Source: Planctomicrobium piriforme
GTDB taxonomy: Bacteria > Planctomycetota > Planctomycetia > Planctomycetales > Planctomycetaceae
Assembly: GCF_900113665.1 (NCBI RefSeq)
Contig: NZ_FOQD01000010.1
Location: forward strand, 124,001 to 188,000
Reading direction: 5' to 3'
Length of the DNA: 64,000 bases
Shown here piece after piece: positions 26,053 through 34,554 of the stretch. The notes under the pieces are model-generated. The model worked only from the letters and a program-made list of their open reading frames with translations, was not told where the DNA came from and did no database searches. The stretch's first letter is position 1; each line of letters opens with the position of its first letter. Made by a program: the position numbers and the translations under genes.

Positions 26053-26212
26053 TGAACCTCGCCCTTCCTTTTCACGTTGCTCTGTAAAGAATCAAAGAAC
26101 GCATCAGGCGAAACTGGTGAACTCGCGCACAGTTCGTTTGCAACCCCGTCGGGACCGTGCGATGATTTCGGAACAGAACCACGGTCTGGTCGCGTCAGCA
26201 AGGGGAGATTGA

Positions 26213-28441
26213 GTGTCTGTCAGCGGACTGCATTTTCAGGTCGACAGGGAGGAGCGGTCTGGTCTGCAGTTGGCAGGCCTGCTCACCGCCGCCTTCCTGC
26301 TATTGGCGATGTTTCCGAGCGCTTGGGCTGCCGAAGAGCCTGCCGCACCGGTGGCGCGGATCGTCACGCTGAACAGCCCGATCGGCGATGAAGCCCTCGG
26401 TCAGGCCCGTCGCACCGTCCTGGAGATGCAGGAAGTCGCGACTCGCGAAAACCGGCAGGCCTTTGTCATCTTCGAAATTAAACCTGGAGCGAGCCCCTTT
26501 CATAGCTGCTACGCGCTCGCCGATTTTCTGACGGCGGAACCGCTCGACAAGGTCACCACTGTCGCCTGGGTGCCGGAAACCGTGACCGGAATGAACGTCC
26601 TCGTCGCACTCGCCTGTCGAGACATCGTCCTCGGTCCACAGGCGTCGCTGGGAGACATGGGGAACGGAAAAGCCCTTCCCGCCGATCAGCAGGCGATCGT
26701 CAAAAGCATCATTGAGCGGCGTCGAAACCCCCGCGTTTCAGTGCCGCTGGTCACTGCCCTCATGGACCCGGCCGTCTCCCTCCTGCAGCTCACCGTGGAA
26801 GGTGCTGGCGGCGCCAAGGAAACCCGACTCGCGACAGCCGACGAAGCCCGAAAGCTGCAAGCGGACGGCACGGTCATTCTGGACCGCAATACGATCAGCG
26901 AAGCGGGTTCTCCGACCTTGATCTCTGCCGCTCAGGCCCGGGCTCGTGATCTGCTCATCGCCCGCACCGCGGCCACACGGCAGGAACTCGTCGACGGCTA
27001 TCAACTATCGCTCGACAGCCTCCGCGAACTCGACGACGCCAAAACGACCGGCAAAGTCGCGTACATTCAACTGCACGACGTCATCGATGAAGTCTTCTCC
27101 GCGTTCGCTCAGCGACAGATCAACCGCGCAGTCTCCTCGGGGGCGAAACTCATTATCTTCGAAGTCGACTCCCCCGGCGGACTGCTCAGCGTTTGCCAGG
27201 ATCTCTCCGAGACAATGGCCCATCTCAGCGACCACGGCATCAAAACCGTCGCTTACATTCCCCGTCAGGCGATCAGCGGCGGCGCGATCCTCTCTGTCGC
27301 CTGCGACGAGATCTACATGCTGCCGAATGCCAAAATCGGCGACGCCATTCCCATCAACCTGATGGGCAACATGATCGTCCACGCTGAAGCGAAGATTCTC
27401 AGTATCGAACTCGAACTGCTCCGCGACCTGGCCCAGCAGAAGAACCGCCCCGCCGCAGTGTTGGAAGCCATGGCCGATAAAGACCTCGAAGTCTTCGAGG
27501 CCACGAACAAAACCACCGGAAAAAAATGGTTCATGTCGGAAGAGGAACTGCATCAGAACGCCAACGAATGGGTCGCCGGACCCCGCGTGCCTGAGTCGCG
27601 ACCCGGCATCGCCATCATGGTCGACGGCGAACGGGCTCACGAACTGCTGATCGCCAAAGGGATCGTCGCCGATCTCTCCGAATTGCGACAACGGCTGGGA
27701 ATTTCAGAAGACACGCCCCTCAAGCCCATCGGCCGTACCTGGGTCGATACCCTCGTCTTCAACCTGAATCACCAGTGGACGACCGGACTGCTGTTCTTCA
27801 TGGCGATTGTCTGTATCTACATCGAACTGGCGACGATGACCGGCTTTTTCGGCATCCTCTCGGCGCTCGCATTTGCGATCTTCTTCTGGAGCCGCGTTCT
27901 CGGAGGAACGGCGACCGGCCTGGAAGTTGCGATTTTCGTCGTCGGCGTCGCCTGCCTGATGCTTGAGTTCTTTGTGATTCCCGGCTTCGGCGTGTTCGGC
28001 ATCTCCGGCATTCTGATGGTGCTGTTCTCGGTCATCATGGCGAGCCAGACCTTCAGCGGCTTTAGTATCGAATACGATCTTGCCAGGGCCGGTAAGGCGT
28101 TTGCCACGCTCGCGGTCGCGCTCATCGCGGTGATGATTGCCTCGGTGATGCTCAGCCAGTATCTGCATCGGATTCCGCTGCTGCGCGACCTGGTTCTCAC
28201 CGGCCCGACGGGTCAGGTACTCGATCCGAACGAACCTCGCCTGCGCCCGGACCTCTTAAGTCACGATGCCGGGCTCTTGGGAGCCACCGGTCAGGCGATC
28301 ACCATTCTCCGCCCTGCCGGCAAAGCCCGCATCAATGGCCAGTTTCTGGATGTCGTGAGCGATGGCCCTTTCATCGAGGAAGGAACTGCGGTGACCGTGG
28401 TTCAGGTACTCAAGAACCGCATCGTCGTCAGACAGAGTTGA
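26213..28441 (+). CDS. NfeD-family membrane protein with ClpP-class serine protease domain
   Basis: 742 aa, GTG start with AGGGGAGA about 5 nt upstream. A signal/TM segment (AGLLTAAFLLLAMFPSAWA) is followed by a ClpP/SppA-like domain with EVDSPGG and the nucleophile region QAISGGAILSVACDEIYM (about residues 345-370). Another ClpP-like repeat may occupy the first ~200 residues (AWVPETVTGMNVLVALACRDIVLGPQASLGDMG), apparently without the Ser. Four or more TM helices (about 530-660) precede the C-terminal NfeD OB-fold (GATGQAITILRPAGKARINGQ). Such proteins process membrane or stomatin-like partners; no stomatin gene is adjacent. It converges with the FAH gene after 6 bp. Confidence 0.9.
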   Translation: MSVSGLHFQVDREERSGLQLAGLLTAAFLLLAMFPSAWAAEEPAAPVARIVTLNSPIGDEALGQARRTVLEMQEVATRENRQAFVIFEIKPGASPFHSCYALADFLTAEPLDKVTTVAWVPETVTGMNVLVALACRDIVLGPQASLGDMGNGKALPADQQAIVKSIIERRRNPRVSVPLVTALMDPAVSLLQLTVEGAGGAKETRLATADEARKLQADGTVILDRNTISEAGSPTLISAAQARARDLLIARTAATRQELVDGYQLSLDSLRELDDAKTTGKVAYIQLHDVIDEVFSAFAQRQINRAVSSGAKLIIFEVDSPGGLLSVCQDLSETMAHLSDHGIKTVAYIPRQAISGGAILSVACDEIYMLPNAKIGDAIPINLMGNMIVHAEAKILSIELELLRDLAQQKNRPAAVLEAMADKDLEVFEATNKTTGKKWFMSEEELHQNANEWVAGPRVPESRPGIAIMVDGERAHELLIAKGIVADLSELRQRLGISEDTPLKPIGRTWVDTLVFNLNHQWTTGLLFFMAIVCIYIELATMTGFFGILSALAFAIFFWSRVLGGTATGLEVAIFVVGVACLMLEFFVIPGFGVFGISGILMVLFSVIMASQTFSGFSIEYDLARAGKAFATLAVALIAVMIASVMLSQYLHRIPLLRDLVLTGPTGQVLDPNEPRLRPDLLSHDAGLLGATGQAITILRPAGKARINGQFLDVVSDGPFIEEGTAVTVVQVLKNRIVVRQS

Positions 28442-28447
28442 TTCAAG

Positions 28448-29332
28448 TCACGCGGTCTCGACCGGCAGCGGCGCGATCACCGGATTCCGTAGCACTCCCA
28501 ATCCCTGAATCTCCACTTCCACGACATCGCCCGGCTTTAGCCAGACCGGCGGCGTGCGGCCCATGCCGACTCCCGGGGGCGTTCCGGTGAAGATCACGTC
28601 GCCCGGTTCCAGCGTCATCAGTTGCGACAGGTAAGAGACAACGTGAGCGACGCCGAAAATGAATTCGTGCGTGTTGCCTGACTGCATGACGTTGCCGTTG
28701 AGCCGCAATTCAATAGTCAGATTGTTCGGATCGACTTCATCCGCGGTGACCACCCACGGGCCAATGGGGGCGAACGTGTCCGGCGTCTTGCCGAGCATCC
28801 ACTGCTTGCCTGGTTTGTTGATCTGCCAGTCGCGTGCGGAGACATCGTTGCCGTTACAGTAACCGGCCACATAGTCGAGAGCCTTCTCCTGGCTGACGCC
28901 GTAGGCCCGTTTGCCGATCACGATGACCAGTTCCGCCTCGTAGTCGACCTGATCCGAAACCCGCGGCAGTCGAATGGCTCCGCCGCTGCCGATGATCGTG
29001 TTTCCGAACTTGCCGAAGCAGATCGGTTCTTCCGGGATCTTCATTCCCGCTTCAATCGCGTGATCCCGGTAATTGAGGCCGATGCAGATCACCTTGCCTG
29101 GGTCCGGAATTGGCGGCAGCAAAGTGCCGGTCACCACTCGTTTTTCTGACTGGCACTTGAGCAGTGCAGCATGGCACAGCGCCAACCCGTGCTCCGTCGC
29201 CAGAATCTCTTTCAGCGATTTCGGCAACGTCAGATCGACCCAGTTCAACGGGCGGAACACCGGGGCGTCGTCCGTCCCTTCAACAGCGACGATCTGCACC
29301 CCTTCGGCCGTCAGTAACGTTGCGAGTTTCAT
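28448..29332 (-). CDS. Fumarylacetoacetate hydrolase family protein
   Basis: A 294-aa cytoplasmic enzyme of the FAH superfamily (hydrolases, isomerases and decarboxylases acting on 2-oxo acids with a divalent metal). The signature GLNYRDHAIEAGMKIPEEP (about 84-102) is followed by metal-binding acids in VDYEAELVIVIGKRA and GYCNGNDVSARDWQ, and the C-terminal GDVIFTGTPPGVGMG. The motif set and length match the bacterial YcgM/HpcE-like group, for which substrates vary. The neighbour at 29516 is divergent; no aromatic-degradation genes are close. Confidence 0.93.
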   Translation of the reverse strand: MKLATLLTAEGVQIVAVEGTDDAPVFRPLNWVDLTLPKSLKEILATEHGLALCHAALLKCQSEKRVVTGTLLPPIPDPGKVICIGLNYRDHAIEAGMKIPEEPICFGKFGNTIIGSGGAIRLPRVSDQVDYEAELVIVIGKRAYGVSQEKALDYVAGYCNGNDVSARDWQINKPGKQWMLGKTPDTFAPIGPWVVTADEVDPNNLTIELRLNGNVMQSGNTHEFIFGVAHVVSYLSQLMTLEPGDVIFTGTPPGVGMGRTPPVWLKPGDVVEVEIQGLGVLRNPVIAPLPVETA

Positions 29333-29515
29333 GGTGATTGCTTCCGCTTTGTTTCCACTTTCAGGCCAGTCGCCGCGAAACTGAACTGAAGCCCGAATCC
29401 CGTCCCTTGCAGCACCGGACTTTTCCAGTCAGGCTGCATTGCAGATGATAAAGGGAACTGCTGCCGCGTCCATCACCCCCGAGTGTTGTCTGCCAAGTTT
29501 CATGGGATTGCCACG

Positions 29516-30772
29516 ATGCCTGTGCCCCTGATGTATCGCATCCGGCAAAATTTTGAGCGGCCACTCGTGGCCGACGTCCCTGTCGAGGTCAGCAGGCAGT
29601 TACAGCAGCTTCATCTGTCGCAACAGGTGCGGGCCGGGCAGACGGTCGCCATCACCGTCGGCAGCCGCGGAATTGCCAATATCGCCCTGATTGCCAAAGC
29701 CGTCGCCGACCATGTGAAATCGATCGGCGGCGTGCCGGTTATTATTCCGGCGATGGGCAGCCACGGAGGAGCGACTACTCACGGGCAACGGGCGATGATC
29801 GAATCGTTCGGAGTGACCGAGGAGTTCACAGGCGCTCAAATTCGGGCGACGATGGACACCGTCGTCGTCGCCCAGACCTCGCACGGTATTCCCGTCCATT
29901 TCGACCGGCACGCCTTCGAGGCTGACCACGTCATTGTGATGGGCCGGATCAAGCCGCACACAATGTTCGTCGGAGACGTCGAATCAGGCCTGCACAAGAT
30001 GATGCTCATTGGCCTGGGGAATCACGCCGGAGCGCTCACCTATCATCGCGCGATCAAGAACTACCCGTTCGAGACCATCATTCAGTCGGTCGCCGATGTG
30101 GTGCTCAGCAAGTGCAAGGTGCTGGCCGGCGTCGCCATCGTCGAGAACGCTTATGATGAAACCGCGCTGATTCGCGCCGTTCCACCGGCCGAGTTTTTCA
30201 GTCAGGAGAAGGCCCTGCTGAAACAGGCAATTGCCTGGATGCCGAAGCTGCCGTTTCCTGACGTGGATTTGTTGATCGTCGATCGGATCGGCAAGAACAT
30301 CAGCGGAACCGGCATGGACACCAACATCGTCGGCCGCAAGTACAACGACCATGCGGCCACCGAACGGGACAACGCCAACTGCAAGCGGATTCTCGTCCGC
30401 AGCCTGACCTCCCAATCGAAAGGGAATGCCTGCGGCATCGGCATTGCCGAATTCACCACCGCTCGGGCCGTGTCTCAAATTGACCAGGACTACACGCGGG
30501 TGAACTGCATCACCAGCGGCCACCCCACCGCCGGGATGATTCCGCTGGTTTATCCCAACGATCTGTCGGCGATAGAAGATGCTTTGCTGACGATCGGCAT
30601 GACCGAGCCTGAAGACGCGAAGATCATTCAAATTCGCGACACCCTGCATCTGTCCGAGGTGATGGTCAGTGAAAGCTACCTGCGCGAGACCGGTGTCTTT
30701 CCGGGGGGAGAAGTGATTTCAGGGCCAGAACCGATGGCATTTGATGAGCTGGGACAGCTCGCAGATATTTAG
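29516..30772 (+). CDS. LarA-like (lactate racemase domain/DUF2088) protein
   Basis: About 418 aa from the ATG at 29516. The N-terminal portion resembles the LarA catalytic domain: AITVGSRGIANIALIAKAVADHV, PVIIPAMGSHGG (the conserved GSHG), and IVMGRIKPHTMFVGDVESGLHKMM. The nickel-pincer cofactor Lys/His region of true LarA cannot be confirmed by eye. Relatives in planctomycetes are annotated as lactate racemase domain proteins of unknown substrate. Neither larB, larC nor larE is near. It is divergent from the FAH gene across ~180 bp, which suggests but does not prove shared use of hydroxy or oxo acids. Confidence 0.8.
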   Translation: MPVPLMYRIRQNFERPLVADVPVEVSRQLQQLHLSQQVRAGQTVAITVGSRGIANIALIAKAVADHVKSIGGVPVIIPAMGSHGGATTHGQRAMIESFGVTEEFTGAQIRATMDTVVVAQTSHGIPVHFDRHAFEADHVIVMGRIKPHTMFVGDVESGLHKMMLIGLGNHAGALTYHRAIKNYPFETIIQSVADVVLSKCKVLAGVAIVENAYDETALIRAVPPAEFFSQEKALLKQAIAWMPKLPFPDVDLLIVDRIGKNISGTGMDTNIVGRKYNDHAATERDNANCKRILVRSLTSQSKGNACGIGIAEFTTARAVSQIDQDYTRVNCITSGHPTAGMIPLVYPNDLSAIEDALLTIGMTEPEDAKIIQIRDTLHLSEVMVSESYLRETGVFPGGEVISGPEPMAFDELGQLADI

Positions 30773-30789
30773 ATTTTACCCATTGAGGT

Positions 30790-30830
30790 GTTTTATCTGT
30801 GTCCATCCGTGTTCATCTGTGGCTATTTTT
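30790..30830. repeat. Single arm of ACCACAGATGAACACGG repeat
   Basis: TTATCTGTGTCCATCCGTGT and the following TCATCTGTGGCT lie between the LarA-like and coiled-coil genes. It matches one arm of the inverted repeat at 40296-40390, but no partner arm is present here. Confidence 0.5.
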
Positions 30831-30957
30831 TCGTTGCATTAGAAAAATACAAAACAGCGTCAATTCCGCTGTTGAATTCTGAAGCAGTCTCCGTTTTGGA
30901 TCGTTAGAATCGGATCGGGTCGTTGCCGATTGCTCTTCAACGGATTCGAGGAACGTC

Positions 30958-32301
30958 ATGATCTCAAGGATCGTGATTCTGGGATTGGCTTTGATCGGCT
31001 GGAGCGCTGCTTGCGCTGCCGAGCCTGCGGCGGCGCCTTCGTCGTTGATGACGCCTGTCGATAGTCGGGTCGGTCCTGCGGTGCTGCGACTGCTCGACGT
31101 TGGCTTTCAAGACCGGGCTGTCCCTGCCGCCGATCTCGAATTGAGCTATCAGGCATTGCGGAATGATCTTGGCTTCGATCACCCCTATCTCGAATACGCC
31201 TACTGGCTGGTCCTCTCGAAAAACTTCTCGCAGCTGCAGGGGTTGCCGCATCTGCAGGCGGCCGCTCAAAGCCTCCACCCCGTTGTGCTGCCCGCTCGAC
31301 AGGAAATGATCCGCAGCCAACTGGAAGCGAAGCATCGCCCGGAAGCGCTTGAACTATTGGTCGATTTGGCGGAAGCCACCGGTCGGGTCGCTCCTGAAAG
31401 CCCGATGGCCGCCGACGCACATCGTTCCGCCCGTTGGCTCGGACAGATTCTCGCGTATCTCGAAGGCCCCGGCGGCGTCGAACAGGCGGCGGCTATTTCA
31501 GCGCCGGTGCAGTCACTTCTGGGGACGGCCTACCGTGACGACTATCAGGCCGGCCGCAACAACGTGGCCGCGATTCAGCGGGATCTCATTCGCCAGATGA
31601 ACGAACTGACCGCCAAAGCCGAAGCTAAAAAGGCGGAAACTCAGGTGCAGATCGATGAGAAAAAGGAACTCATTTCCCAGCAACAACAGTCGCTCGCCGA
31701 TGGCGTCGACCGCATGCAGACCTCATTCAAGGAACAGGTCGGAAGCGTTGACGAAAAACTGAAGGCGATGGAGCGCCAATACACGGTCTCGATGGAATCC
31801 GAACAAAGATTGCTTACGGTGCAGACCTTTCTGCAGGCAGAAATGAATCGCCTGCGGCAGCAGATCGATATTGCCCGAAGCAACGATCGCAACAACACCG
31901 GCATCAATCGAGGGCGGATCAATTCGCTCGAACAGGCCTATGCCGCCGCTGAGATCCAGATGTCACTGACGACCGCGCAGTACGCCTATCTGATCCAGGG
32001 ACGACAGAACCTGATTCAACAAGCCCAGACTCTGATTAACGAACGGCAAGCATTGGGTTCTCAATACCAGTCGGCCACGTCCCAGACGCACAATCAGCTC
32101 GCTCTGATGGAACGGTGGCAGAACCGCCTCACACAGGTGGCCCAGAAAACGGCTGATGCGGCTGCTTCGAAAGATCCAACCGTCAGCGGCATTCGTCGAA
32201 AAATTGGCAATCTCACCACCTACGACTCGGGGAGCCTGACGGAGCAACGCCAGCAACTGACAGATCTGATCAATATGTCGATGCTCCCCGGAGCCAAGTA
32301 A
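30958..32301 (+). CDS. Secreted coiled-coil protein of unknown function
   Basis: 447 aa with a signal peptide (MISRIVILGLALIGWSAACA, cut before AEPA). Residues ~20-190 are helical and hydrophobic-patterned (a TPR- or HEAT-like region is possible). Residues ~200-400 form long coiled coils rich in Gln, Glu and Lys (LTAKAEAKKAETQVQIDEK; QAEMNRLRQQIDIARS; QTLINERQALGSQYQ). I recognise no family. It is followed 61 bp later on the same strand by the Hint-domain protein, so the two exported proteins are probably co-transcribed and may interact. Confidence 0.78.
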   Translation: MISRIVILGLALIGWSAACAAEPAAAPSSLMTPVDSRVGPAVLRLLDVGFQDRAVPAADLELSYQALRNDLGFDHPYLEYAYWLVLSKNFSQLQGLPHLQAAAQSLHPVVLPARQEMIRSQLEAKHRPEALELLVDLAEATGRVAPESPMAADAHRSARWLGQILAYLEGPGGVEQAAAISAPVQSLLGTAYRDDYQAGRNNVAAIQRDLIRQMNELTAKAEAKKAETQVQIDEKKELISQQQQSLADGVDRMQTSFKEQVGSVDEKLKAMERQYTVSMESEQRLLTVQTFLQAEMNRLRQQIDIARSNDRNNTGINRGRINSLEQAYAAAEIQMSLTTAQYAYLIQGRQNLIQQAQTLINERQALGSQYQSATSQTHNQLALMERWQNRLTQVAQKTADAAASKDPTVSGIRRKIGNLTTYDSGSLTEQRQQLTDLINMSMLPGAK

Positions 32302-32362
32302 GAGAACATCAGGGCGGCGGTGAAGGGCTTGGTCAAGACTTCAGCATGAAAAGGGGCAGGTC

Positions 32363-34258
32363 ATGCGAATCATCGTCTACACGGCAGTATTGGCTCTCGG
32401 TGTTGGTCATCTGGCGGGGGCAAAAGAGACCAAGACGCCAGAGACAAAAAATGAGATTGCTGCGGACAATCAAAATCAGTCTCGCGCCGCACTCCGCCGC
32501 GAACTGGCTGGCGACAACGCCGCACGTCAGGCCGAACTGCAAAAAATTGCAGACCAGTCCGAGGACAATCTGGCGCACTGGTCGCTGGGCATGGTAAAAG
32601 TCGGCAACGACTGGGTGCGTTATGATCAGGCGGTCCATCAGGGGGACCGCTGGCCGGAACTCTACAAATACCAGCAGGAACGAACCAAAAGCTCCAGCTC
32701 CTTCGACGATCAACTGTTTCTCGCAGATGGCTGCCGCGCCCATCAGCTTCGCGACGAGGAACGCGCCCACCTGATGGGGGCTCTGCGCGAAAACTGGAAG
32801 TTCACCGAGGCACACCAGCGCCTTGGTCATGTTCCTGCCGACGGCGTCTGGGTGACCGCCGAACAACTACGTCAGGTTCAGCACCAGCAACAGCGAGACC
32901 AGGCACGTTTCACCGTCTGGCAGCCGAGAGTCGAACGCCTGCGAAACGAATTTCGCGCCGCCGCGTCACCAGGTCAATCAAAACTGGTGCTGAGTAAGCT
33001 TGCCAAGATCCAGACTCCAGACGCCATTCCGGCGATGGAACGTTTGTTTGCCATTGAAAGCCCACAAGCGGCAGCGGTGTACCTCGATTGGGTGAGCCGG
33101 ATCGACAGCTATGAATCGTCACTTGCCTTGGCGCGGGCATCTGTCTTTGCCGAGCAGCCGGAGTTGCGTTCCCAGGCCCAGTTACTGCTGCGAGATCATC
33201 CGCCGGCAGATTATGTTCCTTGGCTGTTGAGTGGGTTGGATACGGTAAAGGAGGTCGACAGCCGTTGGCAATTTGACCTTAATGGATTCGCCTCCCTGCG
33301 ACTGACGCGTCAATTAATTGCGAACACCGAGGAACATCAATCGCAAGTCGAAGTGCGACAAAACCTGGTTCCAGGTTTCGATCTGCCGACGAAGATCATT
33401 GACAATGGAAACGGAACTTATCGAGTGTTTCAAGGTGCCACGGTGACGGTGGCGCCAGGCCAGATGACGCCTGTTCCGACTCAAGGCATAAATCTGATTT
33501 CAGTTATTGAATACTTGGAAATCATGCGAGAGCGTCACAGTTGGTTTGAAGTTTCTCAGGACATGCGCACAGGTCGGATTCTTCGCACACTTTCCTCAGC
33601 GACGGGAATCGACGATCTGAAAACTGCTGATGACTGGTGGTCCTGGTGGCGAGATCAGAACGATTTTGTCCTCGCCAAAGGCCAGAAAACTAAATCTAAA
33701 GACAATTACGAAGAGACCTGGTTCGTTAACCGGCGGCGAGCAATCCCCGTCACCAGAGTGGATGTGGCTGTTAATTATGTTTATCGAAAAGGGAGTTGCT
33801 TCGCGGCCGGAACTCAGGTTGAAACCGAACAGGGACTCAAGGCCATCGAGCAAATTCAGGCCGGCGACCGCGTGCTCGCTCAGGATATTGAGACCGGAGA
33901 ACTTTCTTTCAAGCCGGTCTTCGACACGACAGTCCGAGAGAACGCGAAATTGCTACGGGTCGAGACTGACGGCGAGATCCTGACCTGCAGTCAAGGGCAC
34001 CCCTTCTGGGCGACCGGGGCTGGCTGGTGCATGGCCAAAGATCTACAGCCGGGGACCAAGCTGCATCATCTCGAAGGCAGCACTTCCGTGAAGTCTGTCA
34101 CCGAGGCAGGCGTCGGCACCGTCTACAACCTCGTCGTCGACGAGGCCCACACCTACTTCGTCGGCTCGAGCCGATTACTAACGCACGATGTGACCCAGCG
34201 TATCCCAGACGATCAGGTGCTGCCAGGCCTGCGCAAGGAATTCTCGGACAGCCTGTAG
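32363..34258 (+). CDS. Secreted protein with C-terminal Hint (hedgehog/intein-type) domain
   Basis: 631 aa with a signal peptide (MRIIVYTAVLALGVGHLAGA). Residues ~20-470 are a helical region without a family I recognise. A Hint domain starts at Cys479 (CFAAGTQVETEQGLKAIEQI; GDRVLAQDIETGELSFKPV) and continues through ILTCSQGHPFWATGAGW to VYNLVVDEAHTYFVGSSRLL. This is the PT-HINT type found before toxin domains in polymorphic toxins or in self-cleaving secreted proteins. Here the terminal motif reads THD, not the usual HN, and only ~20 residues follow, so no toxin cargo is attached. Cys and the TxxH-like residues for N-S shift remain. Direct repeats follow the stop at once. Confidence 0.85.
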   Translation: MRIIVYTAVLALGVGHLAGAKETKTPETKNEIAADNQNQSRAALRRELAGDNAARQAELQKIADQSEDNLAHWSLGMVKVGNDWVRYDQAVHQGDRWPELYKYQQERTKSSSSFDDQLFLADGCRAHQLRDEERAHLMGALRENWKFTEAHQRLGHVPADGVWVTAEQLRQVQHQQQRDQARFTVWQPRVERLRNEFRAAASPGQSKLVLSKLAKIQTPDAIPAMERLFAIESPQAAAVYLDWVSRIDSYESSLALARASVFAEQPELRSQAQLLLRDHPPADYVPWLLSGLDTVKEVDSRWQFDLNGFASLRLTRQLIANTEEHQSQVEVRQNLVPGFDLPTKIIDNGNGTYRVFQGATVTVAPGQMTPVPTQGINLISVIEYLEIMRERHSWFEVSQDMRTGRILRTLSSATGIDDLKTADDWWSWWRDQNDFVLAKGQKTKSKDNYEETWFVNRRRAIPVTRVDVAVNYVYRKGSCFAAGTQVETEQGLKAIEQIQAGDRVLAQDIETGELSFKPVFDTTVRENAKLLRVETDGEILTCSQGHPFWATGAGWCMAKDLQPGTKLHHLEGSTSVKSVTEAGVGTVYNLVVDEAHTYFVGSSRLLTHDVTQRIPDDQVLPGLRKEFSDSL

Positions 34259-34260
34259 CT

Positions 34261-34540
34261 GTCACCCGCTCCTGTTGTCTATACGCCAATCAGCCGCTGG
34301 GCGTTAGCCCACGGTTCTCCCCTGGAACGTGGTTCGTTAGTAACGGACCCTTACGTCGCCGGAACGGGGCGTTGTTCCCATCCACGCGGCAATTCATCAG
34401 ACCGAATGCGTAGATGGTTGATGGATCGCCTGGGCAGCGTTTGAACCGGACGCTAACGCGTGCCGGCTGCTGGGCGTCACCGCAGGTCACCCGTGCCAAT
34501 GTTTGTACGCCATTCAGCCGCTGGGCCTTAGCCCACGGTT
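34261..34540. repeat. Direct repeat pair with AGCCGCTGGGCGTTAGCCCACGG hairpins
   Basis: A ~55-nt unit at 34261-34316 recurs at 34486-34540; the last 35 nt match at 33 positions. Each copy contains a hairpin, CCG-C-TGGGC-(GTTA or CTTA)-GCCCA-CGG, with a bulged C. The ~170 nt between them hold no gene. The unit resembles intergenic repeats common in planctomycete genomes. Confidence 0.65.
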
Positions 34541-34554
34541 TCTTCATTCTGCGC

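Noticed and set aside
34027..34413. A 128-codon plus frame over the end of the Hint gene and the direct repeats, considered as a lost toxin domain
   Set aside because: It is in a different frame from the Hint protein, is Arg-rich and has no toxin motif or plausible start signal.
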